From the NCBI RefSeq assembly GCF_019392335.1, contig NZ_JAHXRQ010000030.1, positions 1-46,499 on the forward strand: a stretch of DNA of 46,499 nucleotides. The letters are read 5' to 3'. Under the pieces are notes generated by a model that searched no databases, had not been told where the DNA came from, and was given only the letters and a program-made list of their open reading frames with translations. Each line of letters begins with the position of its first letter. The first letter of the stretch is position 1. Shown here piece by piece: positions 7,645 through 17,395 of the stretch. Made by a program: the position numbers and the translations under genes. Source of the stretch: Mameliella sp. CS4 (lineage in GTDB: Bacteria > Pseudomonadota > Alphaproteobacteria > Rhodobacterales > Rhodobacteraceae).

Positions 7645-10122
7645 TCAGCCCCCGGTCCGGGGCGCCAGGCCGCCCGCCAGCAGGGGGCGCAGCCGGGCGG
7701 CATAGCGCGCGCCCACCGCCGTGGGCGAGAAATCCCGCCGGATCCGCGCCTGCGCGCGCCCCGCGCGGGCGGCGCGGTCTTCGGGATCATCGTGCAGCGC
7801 GCGCATCTGGGCGGCGGCATGGGCGATGTCCGGCTCGGCCCAGTGCTGGCCCGGGCGGACAAAGATGTAATCGTCGGGGCCGACCTCGGTCAGCCGGTAG
7901 TCGACCAGCCAGCAGGTCTCGGGCGAACAGAAGGCCATGTTGGCGGAATACCCCGTGGCCAGCACCGGCACACCCAGGTTCATCGCCTCGATCATGCCAA
8001 AGCCCCAGCCCTCGGCGCGGTGCAGAGAGACATAGGCATCCGCGCCCGCCTTGAGCCGCAGCACCTCGTCGTAGGGCAGGGTCGCGTCCAGCAGGGTGAT
8101 GCGCGGATCGCGCGCCAGCGCCGTGTCCACCGCCTGCCACATGCCGGCCTGCGCGGGGTCGGCCACCCTCGCCCGGTTCTGGGTCTTGATCAGCAGCCGC
8201 ACCGGCGGGGTCTCGGGCGCGTCCCGGGGAAAGGCCCGTTCGAAGGCGGCCAGCACGCCCTGCGGGTTCTTGCGCCCCAGAAAGGAGAAACTGTCGAAAC
8301 TGACCAGGAAGGTGAAGTCTTCCGGCCCGGCCCCGGTCCGGGCGCGCAGGAACGCGCGGGCCGCGTCGCGCGGGATCTCGGGCAGGGGCTCAAAGCTCAT
8401 GCCGACCTCGTGGACCGGGCAGGCGCAATGCGGGGCGAAACTCTCGACGCCGAAGGGCGCGGCCATCCAGAGTTCGTCGACCATCGTCAGGCCCAGGAAA
8501 TGGCAGGCGGCGGGGCTGTCCAGCTCCCAGAAGGGATAGGCGATATTGGTGCTGCCCGAAAACACGTCCGGCAGGTAGGCGGCGGCCAGCGGCAGCGCCT
8601 CGATGTTGAGATGCCAGAGGTTGACGCGGGCCGGACGCCAGGCGGCGCGGGCCTCGCCGGGTGCCCCCGGCGAGGGGTTGTCGAGCGCGAATTCCACCCG
8701 GTGCACGGCAAAGCCCGCCTGGTCCAGCATCCGCGCCGACAGCCGGGTGGCCTGGCCCAGCCCCGAGGCACGGGCAAAGGGGCCGATCACCTGCACCTCG
8801 GTCTCGGGTCCCGCTTCGGGGGGGGCTGCGGGGGCCGCGTGGCGGGCAAACTCGGCCCGGTGGCCCTCGGCGGTGCGGCAGGCAAAGGACAGGCTGTCCA
8901 GGTCGAACCCCGCCCGGGCCAGCGCCCGGGCATAGCCCGCCGGAGTCATGTCCGGCCCGCCCATGTCCCGGCAGACCCCCGCCAGCGCGCCGCCCTCCAG
9001 CGCGGCGGCGCGGGTCGCCTCGGGGATGTAGCGCAACAGGTCGGGGCGCGAGAGCGCCAGCACCATCATGGCGCAGGTCAGCGCGCGGCGCCCCTCCGGG
9101 CGCCCGGGGTCCAGCGCCGCCAGCTCCGGCACCTCGGCGCGAAAGCGCAGCATGAAGGCCGACAGCGGCCAGTCGCCCGCCCGCTGCTCCGGGGGCAGGG
9201 CCGAGAGCGTGGCCAGGACCGCGTCCGGCACCAGGCAGTCCTCGCAGCCCATCCGGGGGGCGCGGTGGGCGGCCCACCAATAGGCCAGCGCCGCGCCCTC
9301 CAGCCCCGGCACCTCGTCGCGAAAGGCGCCGATCGCGCGCGAGGGGGCATCCCCGTCGCCGGGCGCATTGAGCCAGGCAATCGCCTGCGCCGAGAGCGGA
9401 ATCCGCAGCCCGGCGCGGGCGCTGCCGTAATCGTCGAGGTAATGGCGCAGGAAAGGCAGCAGATCGCCGGGCCGGCGGGCCGGGTCGAAGCGGCGTTCCA
9501 GCCGGTCGCGCAGGCGCAGGAACTCGGCATAGGCAAAGAGAGGCCGGGGCAGGGGGCGGCCTTCGCCATCCTCGGGCGCAAAGAGCCGCGCCTGCACCGG
9601 CGGTGCCGGGCGCGGGGTCAGGTCCGGGGCGGGCCCCTCCTGCCAGAGCGCCAGCCGCTGCAGGTCGCCGTAGAGCCGGCGGGCCAGGGGCGGGCTGTCC
9701 TCGGGCAGGGGTATGATGGGCCGGGAGGGGACGGGCTGGGAGGCGGGGCTGTCCGCGCCTTCGGGGCGCCAATGGCCCAGCAGGCCGCCCCGCGCGCCGA
9801 TCACCCGCAGCTCGCCCCTGCCGCCATTGGCGCGCAGCAGGGCGCGGATCTCGGGGGTCAGGGGCAGGGCGAACCCGGCGCGCCCGTCGCCGGGCAGCTG
9901 GCCGATCCCCTGCGCGGCCAGGTCGCCGCGATAGACATGGGCGGAGGTCTGCGCCAGCAGCGCGCCGCGGACGTAAAGCCCGACCCGGGCCGGCCCGCCC
10001 CTTGCCAAGAGCGCCCAGCCCACCAGCGCGCCACCGATCTCGCCATCCAGGTTGCCGCGGAACCCGCGCCAACGTGCCACCGGCCCGCGCAGCCGGCGGC
10101 GCAGGGTGTCAGGCAAGCGCAT
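7645..10122 (-). CDS. GT4-family glycosyltransferase with N-terminal beta-sandwich module
   Basis: An 825-aa protein. Its ATG at 10122 overlaps the end of gmd by 14 nt. Residues ~20-110 (GNLDGEIGGALVGWALLARG, then VYRGDLAAQGIGQ and GRAGFALPL) form a module I recall from many polysaccharide transferases. The middle (110-440) is helical and unassigned. The C-terminal ~370 residues are a GT-B glycosyltransferase: IGPFARASGLGQATRLSARM at its start, NLWHLNIEALPLA, FLVSFDSFSFLGRKNP, LLIKTQNRA, and the donor-binding segment HRAEGWGFGMIEAMNLGVPV, with the E..GFG..E..E-like pattern of GT4. It probably transfers a mannose-derived sugar made by ManC and Gmd in the same operon. It has no signal peptide and should act in the cytoplasm or at the inner face of the membrane. 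Confidence 0.85.
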   Translation of the reverse strand: MRLPDTLRRRLRGPVARWRGFRGNLDGEIGGALVGWALLARGGPARVGLYVRGALLAQTSAHVYRGDLAAQGIGQLPGDGRAGFALPLTPEIRALLRANGGRGELRVIGARGGLLGHWRPEGADSPASQPVPSRPIIPLPEDSPPLARRLYGDLQRLALWQEGPAPDLTPRPAPPVQARLFAPEDGEGRPLPRPLFAYAEFLRLRDRLERRFDPARRPGDLLPFLRHYLDDYGSARAGLRIPLSAQAIAWLNAPGDGDAPSRAIGAFRDEVPGLEGAALAYWWAAHRAPRMGCEDCLVPDAVLATLSALPPEQRAGDWPLSAFMLRFRAEVPELAALDPGRPEGRRALTCAMMVLALSRPDLLRYIPEATRAAALEGGALAGVCRDMGGPDMTPAGYARALARAGFDLDSLSFACRTAEGHRAEFARHAAPAAPPEAGPETEVQVIGPFARASGLGQATRLSARMLDQAGFAVHRVEFALDNPSPGAPGEARAAWRPARVNLWHLNIEALPLAAAYLPDVFSGSTNIAYPFWELDSPAACHFLGLTMVDELWMAAPFGVESFAPHCACPVHEVGMSFEPLPEIPRDAARAFLRARTGAGPEDFTFLVSFDSFSFLGRKNPQGVLAAFERAFPRDAPETPPVRLLIKTQNRARVADPAQAGMWQAVDTALARDPRITLLDATLPYDEVLRLKAGADAYVSLHRAEGWGFGMIEAMNLGVPVLATGYSANMAFCSPETCWLVDYRLTEVGPDDYIFVRPGQHWAEPDIAHAAAQMRALHDDPEDRAARAGRAQARIRRDFSPTAVGARYAARLRPLLAGGLAPRTGG

Positions 10123-11122
10123 CGTAGTCGGATTTCGCCATCATCTCGGCCAGCTGTTCCACGGTGACCTGCGGCACCCAGCCCAGTTTCTCGCGCGCCT
10201 TGCTGGCATCGCCGATCAAAAGATCGACCTCGGCGGGGCGGTAGAATTTCGGGTTCACCCGCATCACCAGCTTGCCCGAGGTGCGGCAGGTGGCGGTTTC
10301 GCCCTCCCCCTCGCCGGACCATTCCAGGTCCATCCCCAGCGCCGTGGCGGCATAGGTAAAGAAGTCGCGGATGGTGGTGGTGACGCCGGTGGCCAGCACG
10401 TAATCATCGGCCACATCCTGCTGCAGCATCCGCCACATGCCCTCGACGTAATCGCCGGCAAAGCCCCAGTCGCGCTGCGCGTCCATGTTGCCCAGTTCCA
10501 CCGGGTCACTGCCGCCATGCGCGATCCGGGCCAGGCCCAGGGTGATCTTGCGGGTGACGAATTCCTTGCCGCGCAGGGGGCTCTCGTGGTTGAACAGGAT
10601 CCCCGAGGAGGCATGCATGCCGAAACTCTCGCGGTAGTTCATGGTGATGTAATGGCCGAAGACCTTGGCCACACCATAGGGCGAGCGCGGGTAAAGCCGG
10701 GTAGTCTCGGTCTGCGGCACCTCCTGCACCAGGCCGAACATCTCGGAGGTCGAGGCCTGGTAGAAGCGGCATTCGGGCACCAGCGTGCGCAGCGTATCCA
10801 GGATGCGCACCACCGAGACGCCGTCGATCTCGGCGGTATAGACCGGCAGATCCCAGCTGGCACCGACAAAGCTTTGCGCGGCCAGGTTGTAGAATTCGTC
10901 CGGCTGCACGGTCTTGATGGTGCGGAAGATATTGTTCGCCTCGCCCAGGTCGAACTCGTGCAGCTGCACGTCCCCGGTGATGCCCAGGAGATCCAGCCGC
11001 GTGGTCTCGACCTGGCTGATCCGCCGGACACCGCCGTGCACCTCGTAGCCCTGGTCGAGCAGAAGTTTCGCCAGATAGCTGCCATCCTGTCCCGTGACAC
11101 CGGTGATGAACGCTTTTTTCAT
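10109..11122 (-). CDS. gmd: GDP-mannose 4,6-dehydratase
   Basis: A 337-aa short-chain dehydrogenase/reductase that converts GDP-mannose to GDP-4-keto-6-deoxymannose, the precursor of GDP-fucose, GDP-rhamnose or GDP-perosamine. Motifs visible are the NAD(P) loop GVTGQDGSYLAKLLL near the N-terminus, NLAAQSFVGASWD, the catalytic STSEMFG, the YxxxK pair in YPRSPYGVAK, NHESPLRGKEFVTRK and RDWGFAGDYVEGMW. Length and order are typical of Gmd. It is the first gene of the minus-strand operon, and its promoter should lie in the 167-bp gap shared with the divergent TPR-GT32 gene. No fucose synthase or GDP-4-keto-6-deoxymannose reductase is seen in the window, so the final sugar is unknown. Confidence 0.97.
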   Translation of the reverse strand: MKKAFITGVTGQDGSYLAKLLLDQGYEVHGGVRRISQVETTRLDLLGITGDVQLHEFDLGEANNIFRTIKTVQPDEFYNLAAQSFVGASWDLPVYTAEIDGVSVVRILDTLRTLVPECRFYQASTSEMFGLVQEVPQTETTRLYPRSPYGVAKVFGHYITMNYRESFGMHASSGILFNHESPLRGKEFVTRKITLGLARIAHGGSDPVELGNMDAQRDWGFAGDYVEGMWRMLQQDVADDYVLATGVTTTIRDFFTYAATALGMDLEWSGEGEGETATCRTSGKLVMRVNPKFYRPAEVDLLIGDASKAREKLGWVPQVTVEQLAEMMAKSDYDALA

Positions 11123-11289
11123 GTCTTCGGGGTCCCCTCGACGCAGATTGCAGGTTGCCTACTTTGCAGGGCTGCGAAAGGCAATCGCTTTGCGGTGGCT
11201 CCGCGGAGCCTTGCGCGCGGGGTGCTTTACAGCCGCGGGCGCCCCCCCCAGAGTTGCGCCGGTGAGTTGAGAGGACAAAGAGGTACCCC

Positions 11290-14154
11290 ATGCCGAACCC
11301 GCACCCCGCCGGGACCGTGACGATCCCCGGCCTGATGGCCGAGGCGCAGGCCGCCCAGAAGGCGGGAGAGGCGGCGCAGGCCGCGCGGCTTTACGCGCAG
11401 GTGCTGGAGCTGCGCCCGGATCATGCCGGGGCCTGGCTGGCGCGGATCGAGATCGCCCTGGGCCGGGGCAAGGCGCGGCGGGCGCGCAAGCTCTGCGAGG
11501 CGGCTTTGACGCAATGCCCGGGCCACCGGGTCGCGATCGTGACCAAGCAGGCCCGCGCGCTGGAGGCGGGCGGCGCCCGCGCCGAGGCGCTGGCCCTGCT
11601 CGAAGACCTGTCGGAGGCGGCGCCCGGTGACATGCCGCTGGCGGCCACGCTGGCGGGGATGCGCCACCGGGCCGGCAACCTGGACGGGGCCTTTGCCATG
11701 TACGGCCGGGTGCTGGACCTGCGCCCGGATCATCCCGGTGCCTGGCTGGCCCGGATCGAGATCGCCCTGGCGCGGGGGCAGGGGGGTCGGGCGCTGGAGC
11801 TGATCGAGGCGGCGACACCACTTTTGCCCGGCCCGCAGGCCCGGGCGCTGGAGATCAAGCGCGTCCGCGCGCTGGATGCCGAGGGGCGGCTGTCCGAGGC
11901 GCTGGACCGGCTGGCGCCGCTGCGCGCCGGGGCGCCGGGGGACCTGCAGCTGGCGCTGCTCGAGGCCGGGCTGATGCGCCGCACCGGCGATCTTGCGGGG
12001 GCGGAAACCGTCTATGCCGGGGTGCTGGAGCAGGACCCGGGCCAGGCCGGGGCCTGGCTGGGCCGGATCGACATCGCCCAGACCGCCGGCGACCCGGACC
12101 GCGCCCGCGCCCTGGCCGAGGCCGGGGTGCAGGCCTGCCCGGATCACCTGGCGCTGATCGCGCGCCGGGCCGGGCTGCTGGTGCACATGGGCCAGTCCGG
12201 GGCCGCCATCGCCGCGCTGGAGGCGGCGCTGGAGACCCGGCCCGGAGAGCCGCGGCTGATGCTGGAACTGGCGCGGGCGGAACTGGCCGCGGGCCATGCG
12301 GCAGCGGCCGAGGCGCGCTATGCCGCCTGCTTGGAGGCGGATCCGGACAATGCCCAGGCCCGGCTGGGCCTGGCCGAGGCGCATGAGGCGCAGGGCGCGC
12401 CCGAGGCCGGGCTGGCGGTGCTGGCGGATCATGCCGCGACCGGCCCGGCGCCGGGGCTGAAGGCGGCGGAGCTGATGGGCCAGGCGGGGCAGGTCGCGGG
12501 CCGCGCCGCGCTGCTGGACCGGCTGGCGGAAATGGCGCCGCGGATGAACGAGCCGGAACTGCTGCGCCTGTTCAAGCTGGGCGAACAGGCCGATCACGCC
12601 GGGGCCGCGCTGGCGGTGGTCGACAGCCTGGGGCAACGGGCGCGAATCTCGCCGCTGGTGGCGCAGTTCCTGATGACCCGCGCCCGGGTCATCGTCCCGC
12701 CGGACCGCGCCCGGGCGCTGCAAGAGGCGCTGGAAAGCCGGCTGGCGCCCTCGCGCGTGCCAGAGTTTCGCGCCCTCTCCGCCGCGCTCTTTTCCGGCCC
12801 CGAAGAGGCGCTGGCCCAGGCCCGCGCCGACCTGCCCAGCCCCCGCGATACCCAGGGCGCCGCCCTGGTCGGGGAACGGCTGCTGGACGCGGGCCATGCG
12901 CGGTCGGGCTTTCGCTACCTGCGGGCCTGCGTGGCGCGCTGGCCCGGCGCGCCGTACCTGCGCCGCCAGTTCCTGCGCGCCTGTATCGAGACCGGGCAGC
13001 TGGCGGCGGGCCATGCCTGGCTGGACCGGCTGGAGGCGCGCGATGCGGAGCTGGACACCGGCCCCGATCGCATGGCGCTGATGACCCAGGAGGGCCGCCT
13101 GGAAGAGACCCGCGAGATGGCCGAGGCGCGCGCGGCGCAGGGGCTGAAAACGCTCTCGCCGCGGCAGTTCCTGGACCTGGCGCTGGCGCTGGGGGATCTC
13201 GAGGCCTCGACCCGCGCCGCGCAGGAGGTCCAGCGCGAACCGGGCGCGGGGCGGCAGAACACGGCGCATTTCTCGACCACGCTGCACGGGGCGCAGTTCA
13301 ACGAGCTGCGGCTCTACCATGCCGCGCGCGACCACGCCCTGCAGGCGGGAGAGCCGGAGGCGGAGGTCGAGGTGCGGCTGGCGCGGGATTTCTTCTTTCC
13401 GGCCAAGCGCCTCGTCGCGGCCCAGGCCCCCCGTTTCGGGCCCCGGCCCGGCGCAGGCGAGACCGTGCCGCGGCTGATCTTCCAGTACTGGAACAGCCCC
13501 GCGGTCCCCGAAGAGGTCGCCGCCCTGATGCAGAGCTGGCGCGACGCGCCGGGGTTCGACCATCATCTTTACGACCGGGCCCGCGCCCTGGCCTTCCTGC
13601 GCAAGGAGTTCGGCACCGGCCATGCCCGCGCCTTCCAGCTGGCCAATTCGCCCGCCGAGGAATGCGATTTCCTGCGGCTCTGCCTGCTTTACAAGCACGG
13701 CGGGATCTACGCCGATGCGGACGACCGGCTGACCGGCGACGCGGGCGCGCTCATCGCCGAGGGGCCGGGGCTGATCCTGGCGCGCGAACCCTGGGGGGCG
13801 GTGGCCAACAACGTGATCGCGGCGCCCCAGGGGCATCCGCTGCTGCTCTGGGCGCTGGAGGCGGCGGGGCGGTCGCTCTTGGCGCGGGAAAACGACGGCA
13901 CCTGGTTCAAGACCGGGCCGGGGCTGGTGACCCGGGCGACGGCCTCCTGGCTGGCCGAGGCGGAGGGGGCCGCGGACCAGGGGCTGACCCTGCTCAGCCT
14001 GCCGCAGCTGCGTGCCCATGTGCACCCCCATGTCCGGCTGGGCTACAAGAGCTCGGGCAGCTACTGGAACGCCCGCGATGCCCATGCGCCCGGGGCGCTG
14101 GTCTCGGCGCTCTCCGGGCTGGCGCCGCGCGACGGGAAAAATGCGAACGATTAA
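11290..14154 (+). CDS. TPR-repeat protein fused to a GT32 glycosyltransferase domain
   Basis: A 954-aa protein. Residues ~10-450 are tetratricopeptide-type repeats of about 34 residues (for example YAQVLELRPDHAGAWLARIE and YGRVLDLRPDHPGAWLARIE). A helical linker reaches about 700. Residues ~725-950 match the GT32/OCH1-type DXD glycosyltransferase: RLIFQYWNSP at 728, ANSPAEECDFLRLCLLYKHG, then GGIYADADDR with the metal-binding DxD at 809-811, and TGPGLVTRA. GT32 enzymes often transfer mannose or other sugars in capsule and LPS synthesis. The TPR part probably docks partner proteins or lengthens the glycan-assembly scaffold. The gene is divergent from gmd and followed by a strong hairpin. Internal TPR copies are very alike at the DNA level, which suggests recent duplication. 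Confidence 0.85.
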   Translation: MPNPHPAGTVTIPGLMAEAQAAQKAGEAAQAARLYAQVLELRPDHAGAWLARIEIALGRGKARRARKLCEAALTQCPGHRVAIVTKQARALEAGGARAEALALLEDLSEAAPGDMPLAATLAGMRHRAGNLDGAFAMYGRVLDLRPDHPGAWLARIEIALARGQGGRALELIEAATPLLPGPQARALEIKRVRALDAEGRLSEALDRLAPLRAGAPGDLQLALLEAGLMRRTGDLAGAETVYAGVLEQDPGQAGAWLGRIDIAQTAGDPDRARALAEAGVQACPDHLALIARRAGLLVHMGQSGAAIAALEAALETRPGEPRLMLELARAELAAGHAAAAEARYAACLEADPDNAQARLGLAEAHEAQGAPEAGLAVLADHAATGPAPGLKAAELMGQAGQVAGRAALLDRLAEMAPRMNEPELLRLFKLGEQADHAGAALAVVDSLGQRARISPLVAQFLMTRARVIVPPDRARALQEALESRLAPSRVPEFRALSAALFSGPEEALAQARADLPSPRDTQGAALVGERLLDAGHARSGFRYLRACVARWPGAPYLRRQFLRACIETGQLAAGHAWLDRLEARDAELDTGPDRMALMTQEGRLEETREMAEARAAQGLKTLSPRQFLDLALALGDLEASTRAAQEVQREPGAGRQNTAHFSTTLHGAQFNELRLYHAARDHALQAGEPEAEVEVRLARDFFFPAKRLVAAQAPRFGPRPGAGETVPRLIFQYWNSPAVPEEVAALMQSWRDAPGFDHHLYDRARALAFLRKEFGTGHARAFQLANSPAEECDFLRLCLLYKHGGIYADADDRLTGDAGALIAEGPGLILAREPWGAVANNVIAAPQGHPLLLWALEAAGRSLLARENDGTWFKTGPGLVTRATASWLAEAEGAADQGLTLLSLPQLRAHVHPHVRLGYKSSGSYWNARDAHAPGALVSALSGLAPRDGKNAND

Positions 14155-14158
14155 ATTC

Positions 14159-14191
14159 CGGGCCATTGCCCTTGAAACCGGCAATGGCCCG
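14159..14191 (+). terminator. Hairpin after the TPR-GT32 gene
   Basis: CGGGCCATTGCC (14159-14170) pairs perfectly with GGCAATGGCCCG (14180-14191) over a 9-nt loop, starting 5 nt after the stop codon. No T-run follows, so termination efficiency is uncertain. The 190 bp after it hold no gene and presumably carry the promoter of the next operon. Confidence 0.55.
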
Positions 14192-14383
14192 CGCATCGGG
14201 CCGCCAACGGCACATTTTTGCACCTTGTAACTCGGTTTTGGCCCATGCATACGTCGCTCGGTGTAACCCGCAGGGGTTGCAAAACGCCTCTTCGGGCAGG
14301 TCTCGCCCGGGGCCTTTGGACCTCCTGCCAACCGGGGGACCGGGGCAGATGTTTCCGAGGCCGAGGACATATTGAGAACCACC

Positions 14384-14980
14384 ATGGACGGATCTGCCAA
14401 CCACATGGACCAGTCTAGCCCCACCGAAAACCTCTTCGACTCCACCAACCTGCATTACGACCTGCGCGTCGAACAGCCCTTCTTCTGCTTCAGCGGCGAA
14501 GGCACGACATCGGTTCCGGTGACATTGTCGGTGGGCAAGGGCGCGCCGCTGGCGCTTTACGGGGACGACCCCGAGCCAGTGAAGATCGGCGCCAAGCTCT
14601 ATGTCAACGCGGGCCTGCCCGAGGAACCGGTGCGCGGCGCGCTGGTGGGCGAGTACCGCGCCGACAGCGACGCGTTTGCCGCCCAGAAGGGCCGGCACTA
14701 CACCCGCAACATGCTGGTTTCCGTCGCCGCGGATGTCCCCGGAGAGCTGATCCTGGACATCGACCTGGTCAAGGAAGGCCAGTTCTGGGGCGCCGACCTG
14801 GGCCACCGCCCGCTGAGCCTGGTGGTCACCCAGCGCCGCGTGGCGATCCGCCCGGCGCAGGTCGATCCGCTGGACATGACCGAGGCCCTGATGCGGCTGC
14901 ACGATGCCCGCGCCCGCGAGGCGCGCTACGAGGCGGTGATCTTCTCGCTGCTCAACCAGCTCGACAAGCGCGACAGCTGA
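14384..14980 (+). CDS. Small beta-sandwich protein of glycan-cluster type (Wzt C-terminal-like)
   Basis: A 198-aa protein; ATG 14384 is chosen, with ATG 14405 as an alternative, because neither has a strong ribosome site. Residues ~30-165 alternate beta-strands: VEQPFFCFSGEGTTSVPVTL, AKLYVNAGLPEEP, NMLVSVAADVPGELILDIDL and VKEGQFWGADLGHRPLSLVV. The last of these (PG.Y.L.iDLV.EG..W....G..PL.L.V) is the signature of Ig-like modules attached to ABC O-antigen exporters and glycosyltransferases, where they read the glycan end. Here the module stands alone, followed by a helical tail. It is 16 nt from the next gene, so it probably works with that double glycosyltransferase. Its role as a glycan-binding or assembly subunit is inference. 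Confidence 0.65.
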   Translation: MDGSANHMDQSSPTENLFDSTNLHYDLRVEQPFFCFSGEGTTSVPVTLSVGKGAPLALYGDDPEPVKIGAKLYVNAGLPEEPVRGALVGEYRADSDAFAAQKGRHYTRNMLVSVAADVPGELILDIDLVKEGQFWGADLGHRPLSLVVTQRRVAIRPAQVDPLDMTEALMRLHDARAREARYEAVIFSLLNQLDKRDS

Positions 14981-14996
14981 TCCGGGAGGGGCCAAC

Positions 14997-17240
14997 GTGA
15001 AGATCTGCTACATCGGCCATGAATACCACCGCAAGACCGCCTCGACCAACTTCATGGCCGAGCTGCTGGAGGCCAATGCCACCACGTTCCACCGCCGCGA
15101 CACGCTGCCCGATCCGGCCACCCTGGCCGCCTTCGACCTCGAGGCGCTGGAGGCCGAGAACTACGACCTGATCTGCGTCTTCCAGATCGAGATGCTGGCC
15201 CGCGCGATCGCCGAGCGGCGGCTGGCGAAACGGCTGGTCTTTGTGCCGATGTACGACGGCGCGCGGATGCTGGGCGATGACTACTGGCAGGCACTGGCGT
15301 ATCGCGACGACGTGCGGGTGGTGAATTTCTCGCCCACGCTGCATTACCGCGTCGCCAGCCAGGGCGTGAATTCCTTCTTCTTCCGCTACTTCCCGAAACC
15401 GGTTGCCACCCCCGTCTGGGACCGGCTGAAGAAACCCCGCCCGCCCAAGGCGTTTTTCTGGCAGCGCACCGACCGGCCAAGCTGGGAGACGGTCAAGACG
15501 CTGGTCTCGAAGATGCCGGACCTGCCCTTCCACCTGCACCTGGCCGGCGACCCCTCGTTGCGCGCCGCGGTCGATGTCGAGGCGGAACAGGCCAAGCGCC
15601 CGCTCACGGTTTCGACCTGGTTCGAGAAGGCCTCGGACTATCGCCGTATCGTCGACGATTGCGACATCTACGTGGCACCCCGGGAATTCGAGGGCATCGG
15701 CATGTCCTTCCTCGAGGCCATGGCCGCGGGCAAATGCGTGATCGCCCCCGACAATCCCACGATGAACGAATACATCACCCACGGGATCAACGGGCTGCTC
15801 TACGACGTCGACAAGCCCAAGCCGCTGGAGCTGGGCCAGCACGCCCGCATCGGCCGCCGTGCCTGGCGCACCGTGCAGCACGGGTACCGCGAATGGCAGT
15901 GGGACATGAAGAACCGCCTGTCGGACCTGCTGTTCAAGGAGGATCTCGGCGATCCCGAACCCTACCGCGAGCTGGGCGCCTACGTGCGCGCCGGGCTGGG
16001 CCGGGGCTTTGCGAAAAAACGCATCACCCGCGAGCCGCTGCCCAAGGTCTCGGTCGCGGTGGTCTGCTACAATTCCGCCGCCGAGGTCGAGGAGACGCTG
16101 ACCTCGATCTTTGCCCAGACCTACCGCAACATGGAAGTGGTGGTGGTCGATGGCGCCTCGACCGACGGCACGGTCGAGATCCTGGAACGCCACAAGGACC
16201 GGTTCGACATCTATGTCAGCGAGCCCGACAAGGGCGTCTACGACGCGATGAACAAGGCCGCCCGCATGGGCACCGGCGATTACATCATCTTCATCAACGC
16301 CGGCGACTATTTCCACCTGCCCACCTCGCTGGAGGTGGCGATGCACAATGTCTTTGGCGGGCCCGGGGCCTGGCTGGGTCGGCGCGAGTTGCCGGATTTC
16401 ATCACCGGCGACCATATCTACCGCCATGACACCGGCGTGTCGAACCTGCACAAGGCCGCCGATTTCGCTGACACCTGGGCGCAGCTGCAGGCCGGCAAGT
16501 TCAAGCCCGGCTGGTGGACCGGCATCCCCTGCCACCAGGCCACGCTGACCCGGCGCGAACTGCTGGCGACCGAGGGTTACGACCTCAGCTTCGACATCAC
16601 CGCCGACCACAACTTCATGTTCACCATGCGCAGCAAGGGCGCCACCTTCGTGCACTGCCATTCGGTGATCGCCACCTATGTCGGCGGCGGCATGTCGGCC
16701 AAGCGCACCCTGCAATGCATGCGCGAGAGTTTCCGCGTGGCGCGCACCAACACGCCCTCGGTCAAGGCGGTGGAACGGCTCTACCTGCAGCTTTTCGGCG
16801 AACGCGCGATCCTGTCGGACCCCGAAAAGATGGAATCCCAGGCCGAGCTCCTGCGCCGGTCGGGCCTGTTCTACGAGGATTGGTACCGCGCCCGCTACAT
16901 GGGCGGCGACAGCCCCTTCAAGGATCCGATCCTGCATTACCTCGAGATCGGGCACGACATGGGCGCGCAGCCCAACCCCTTCTTCGACGGCAGCCACTAC
17001 CTGTTGCGCAATTCCGACGTGGCGGATGCGGGGATGAATCCCTTTGTGCATTACGTCATGACCGGGCGCGACCAGACCCGCCCGACCTATGACTGGGATG
17101 CCGAAGGGGCCGGCGACGGCGAGGCCATGAGCCGGTTCAAGCGGCTCTATCCCTGGCACAGCGCCGACCTGGACGGGCTGGAACGTATCCTGGCCGCCAC
17201 ACCGAAAGACCGGCTTTTGTCCGTTCTGCGGGACATCTAG
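14997..17240 (+). CDS. Double glycosyltransferase: GT4-like N-terminus plus GT2 domain
   Basis: A 747-aa protein starting at GTG 14997 behind GGGAGGGG. Residues 1 to ~310 form a GT-B transferase (MKICYIGHEYHRKT, WFEKASDYRRIVDDCDIYVA, and EFEGIGMSFLEAMAAGKCVI with the donor-binding Glu pair). Residues ~350-560 form a GT2/GT-A domain: PKVSVAVVCYNSAAEVEETL, VVVDGASTDGT, YDAMNKAARMGTGDYIIFIN with the metal-binding region, then ITADHNFMF. The C-terminal ~130 residues (DWYRARYMGGDSPFKDPILH, NPFFDGSHYLLRNSDVADAG, NPFVHYVMTGRDQTRP) carry the HY..G....R.P module common in exopolysaccharide transferases. Two catalytic domains imply two consecutive sugar additions. It is probably cytoplasmic. Confidence 0.9.
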   Translation: MKICYIGHEYHRKTASTNFMAELLEANATTFHRRDTLPDPATLAAFDLEALEAENYDLICVFQIEMLARAIAERRLAKRLVFVPMYDGARMLGDDYWQALAYRDDVRVVNFSPTLHYRVASQGVNSFFFRYFPKPVATPVWDRLKKPRPPKAFFWQRTDRPSWETVKTLVSKMPDLPFHLHLAGDPSLRAAVDVEAEQAKRPLTVSTWFEKASDYRRIVDDCDIYVAPREFEGIGMSFLEAMAAGKCVIAPDNPTMNEYITHGINGLLYDVDKPKPLELGQHARIGRRAWRTVQHGYREWQWDMKNRLSDLLFKEDLGDPEPYRELGAYVRAGLGRGFAKKRITREPLPKVSVAVVCYNSAAEVEETLTSIFAQTYRNMEVVVVDGASTDGTVEILERHKDRFDIYVSEPDKGVYDAMNKAARMGTGDYIIFINAGDYFHLPTSLEVAMHNVFGGPGAWLGRRELPDFITGDHIYRHDTGVSNLHKAADFADTWAQLQAGKFKPGWWTGIPCHQATLTRRELLATEGYDLSFDITADHNFMFTMRSKGATFVHCHSVIATYVGGGMSAKRTLQCMRESFRVARTNTPSVKAVERLYLQLFGERAILSDPEKMESQAELLRRSGLFYEDWYRARYMGGDSPFKDPILHYLEIGHDMGAQPNPFFDGSHYLLRNSDVADAGMNPFVHYVMTGRDQTRPTYDWDAEGAGDGEAMSRFKRLYPWHSADLDGLERILAATPKDRLLSVLRDI

Positions 17241-17395
17241 ATGGGACGTTGACGCGCATGACAAGAAACAGGACGCTCTGGCCCGGTCGCAGGATACAGG
17301 GCCGCCGCACCGAAATCCGACCAGAGGCCGGAGCAGAGATCACGCCAGAGACCGGGGAACAACCGGGGCCGGCAAGAGACGAGGACAAGACACCC

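Noticed and set aside
6079..10167. Very long open frame (1362 codons) on the plus strand
   Set aside because: It lies opposite the glycosyltransferase and SGNH-like genes; composition is Arg/Gly/Gln-rich shadow sequence without domains, typical of high-GC antisense frames.
11227..14448. Long minus-strand frame opposite the TPR-GT32 gene
   Set aside because: It is the antisense shadow of the TPR repeats; no ribosome site or recognisable domain.
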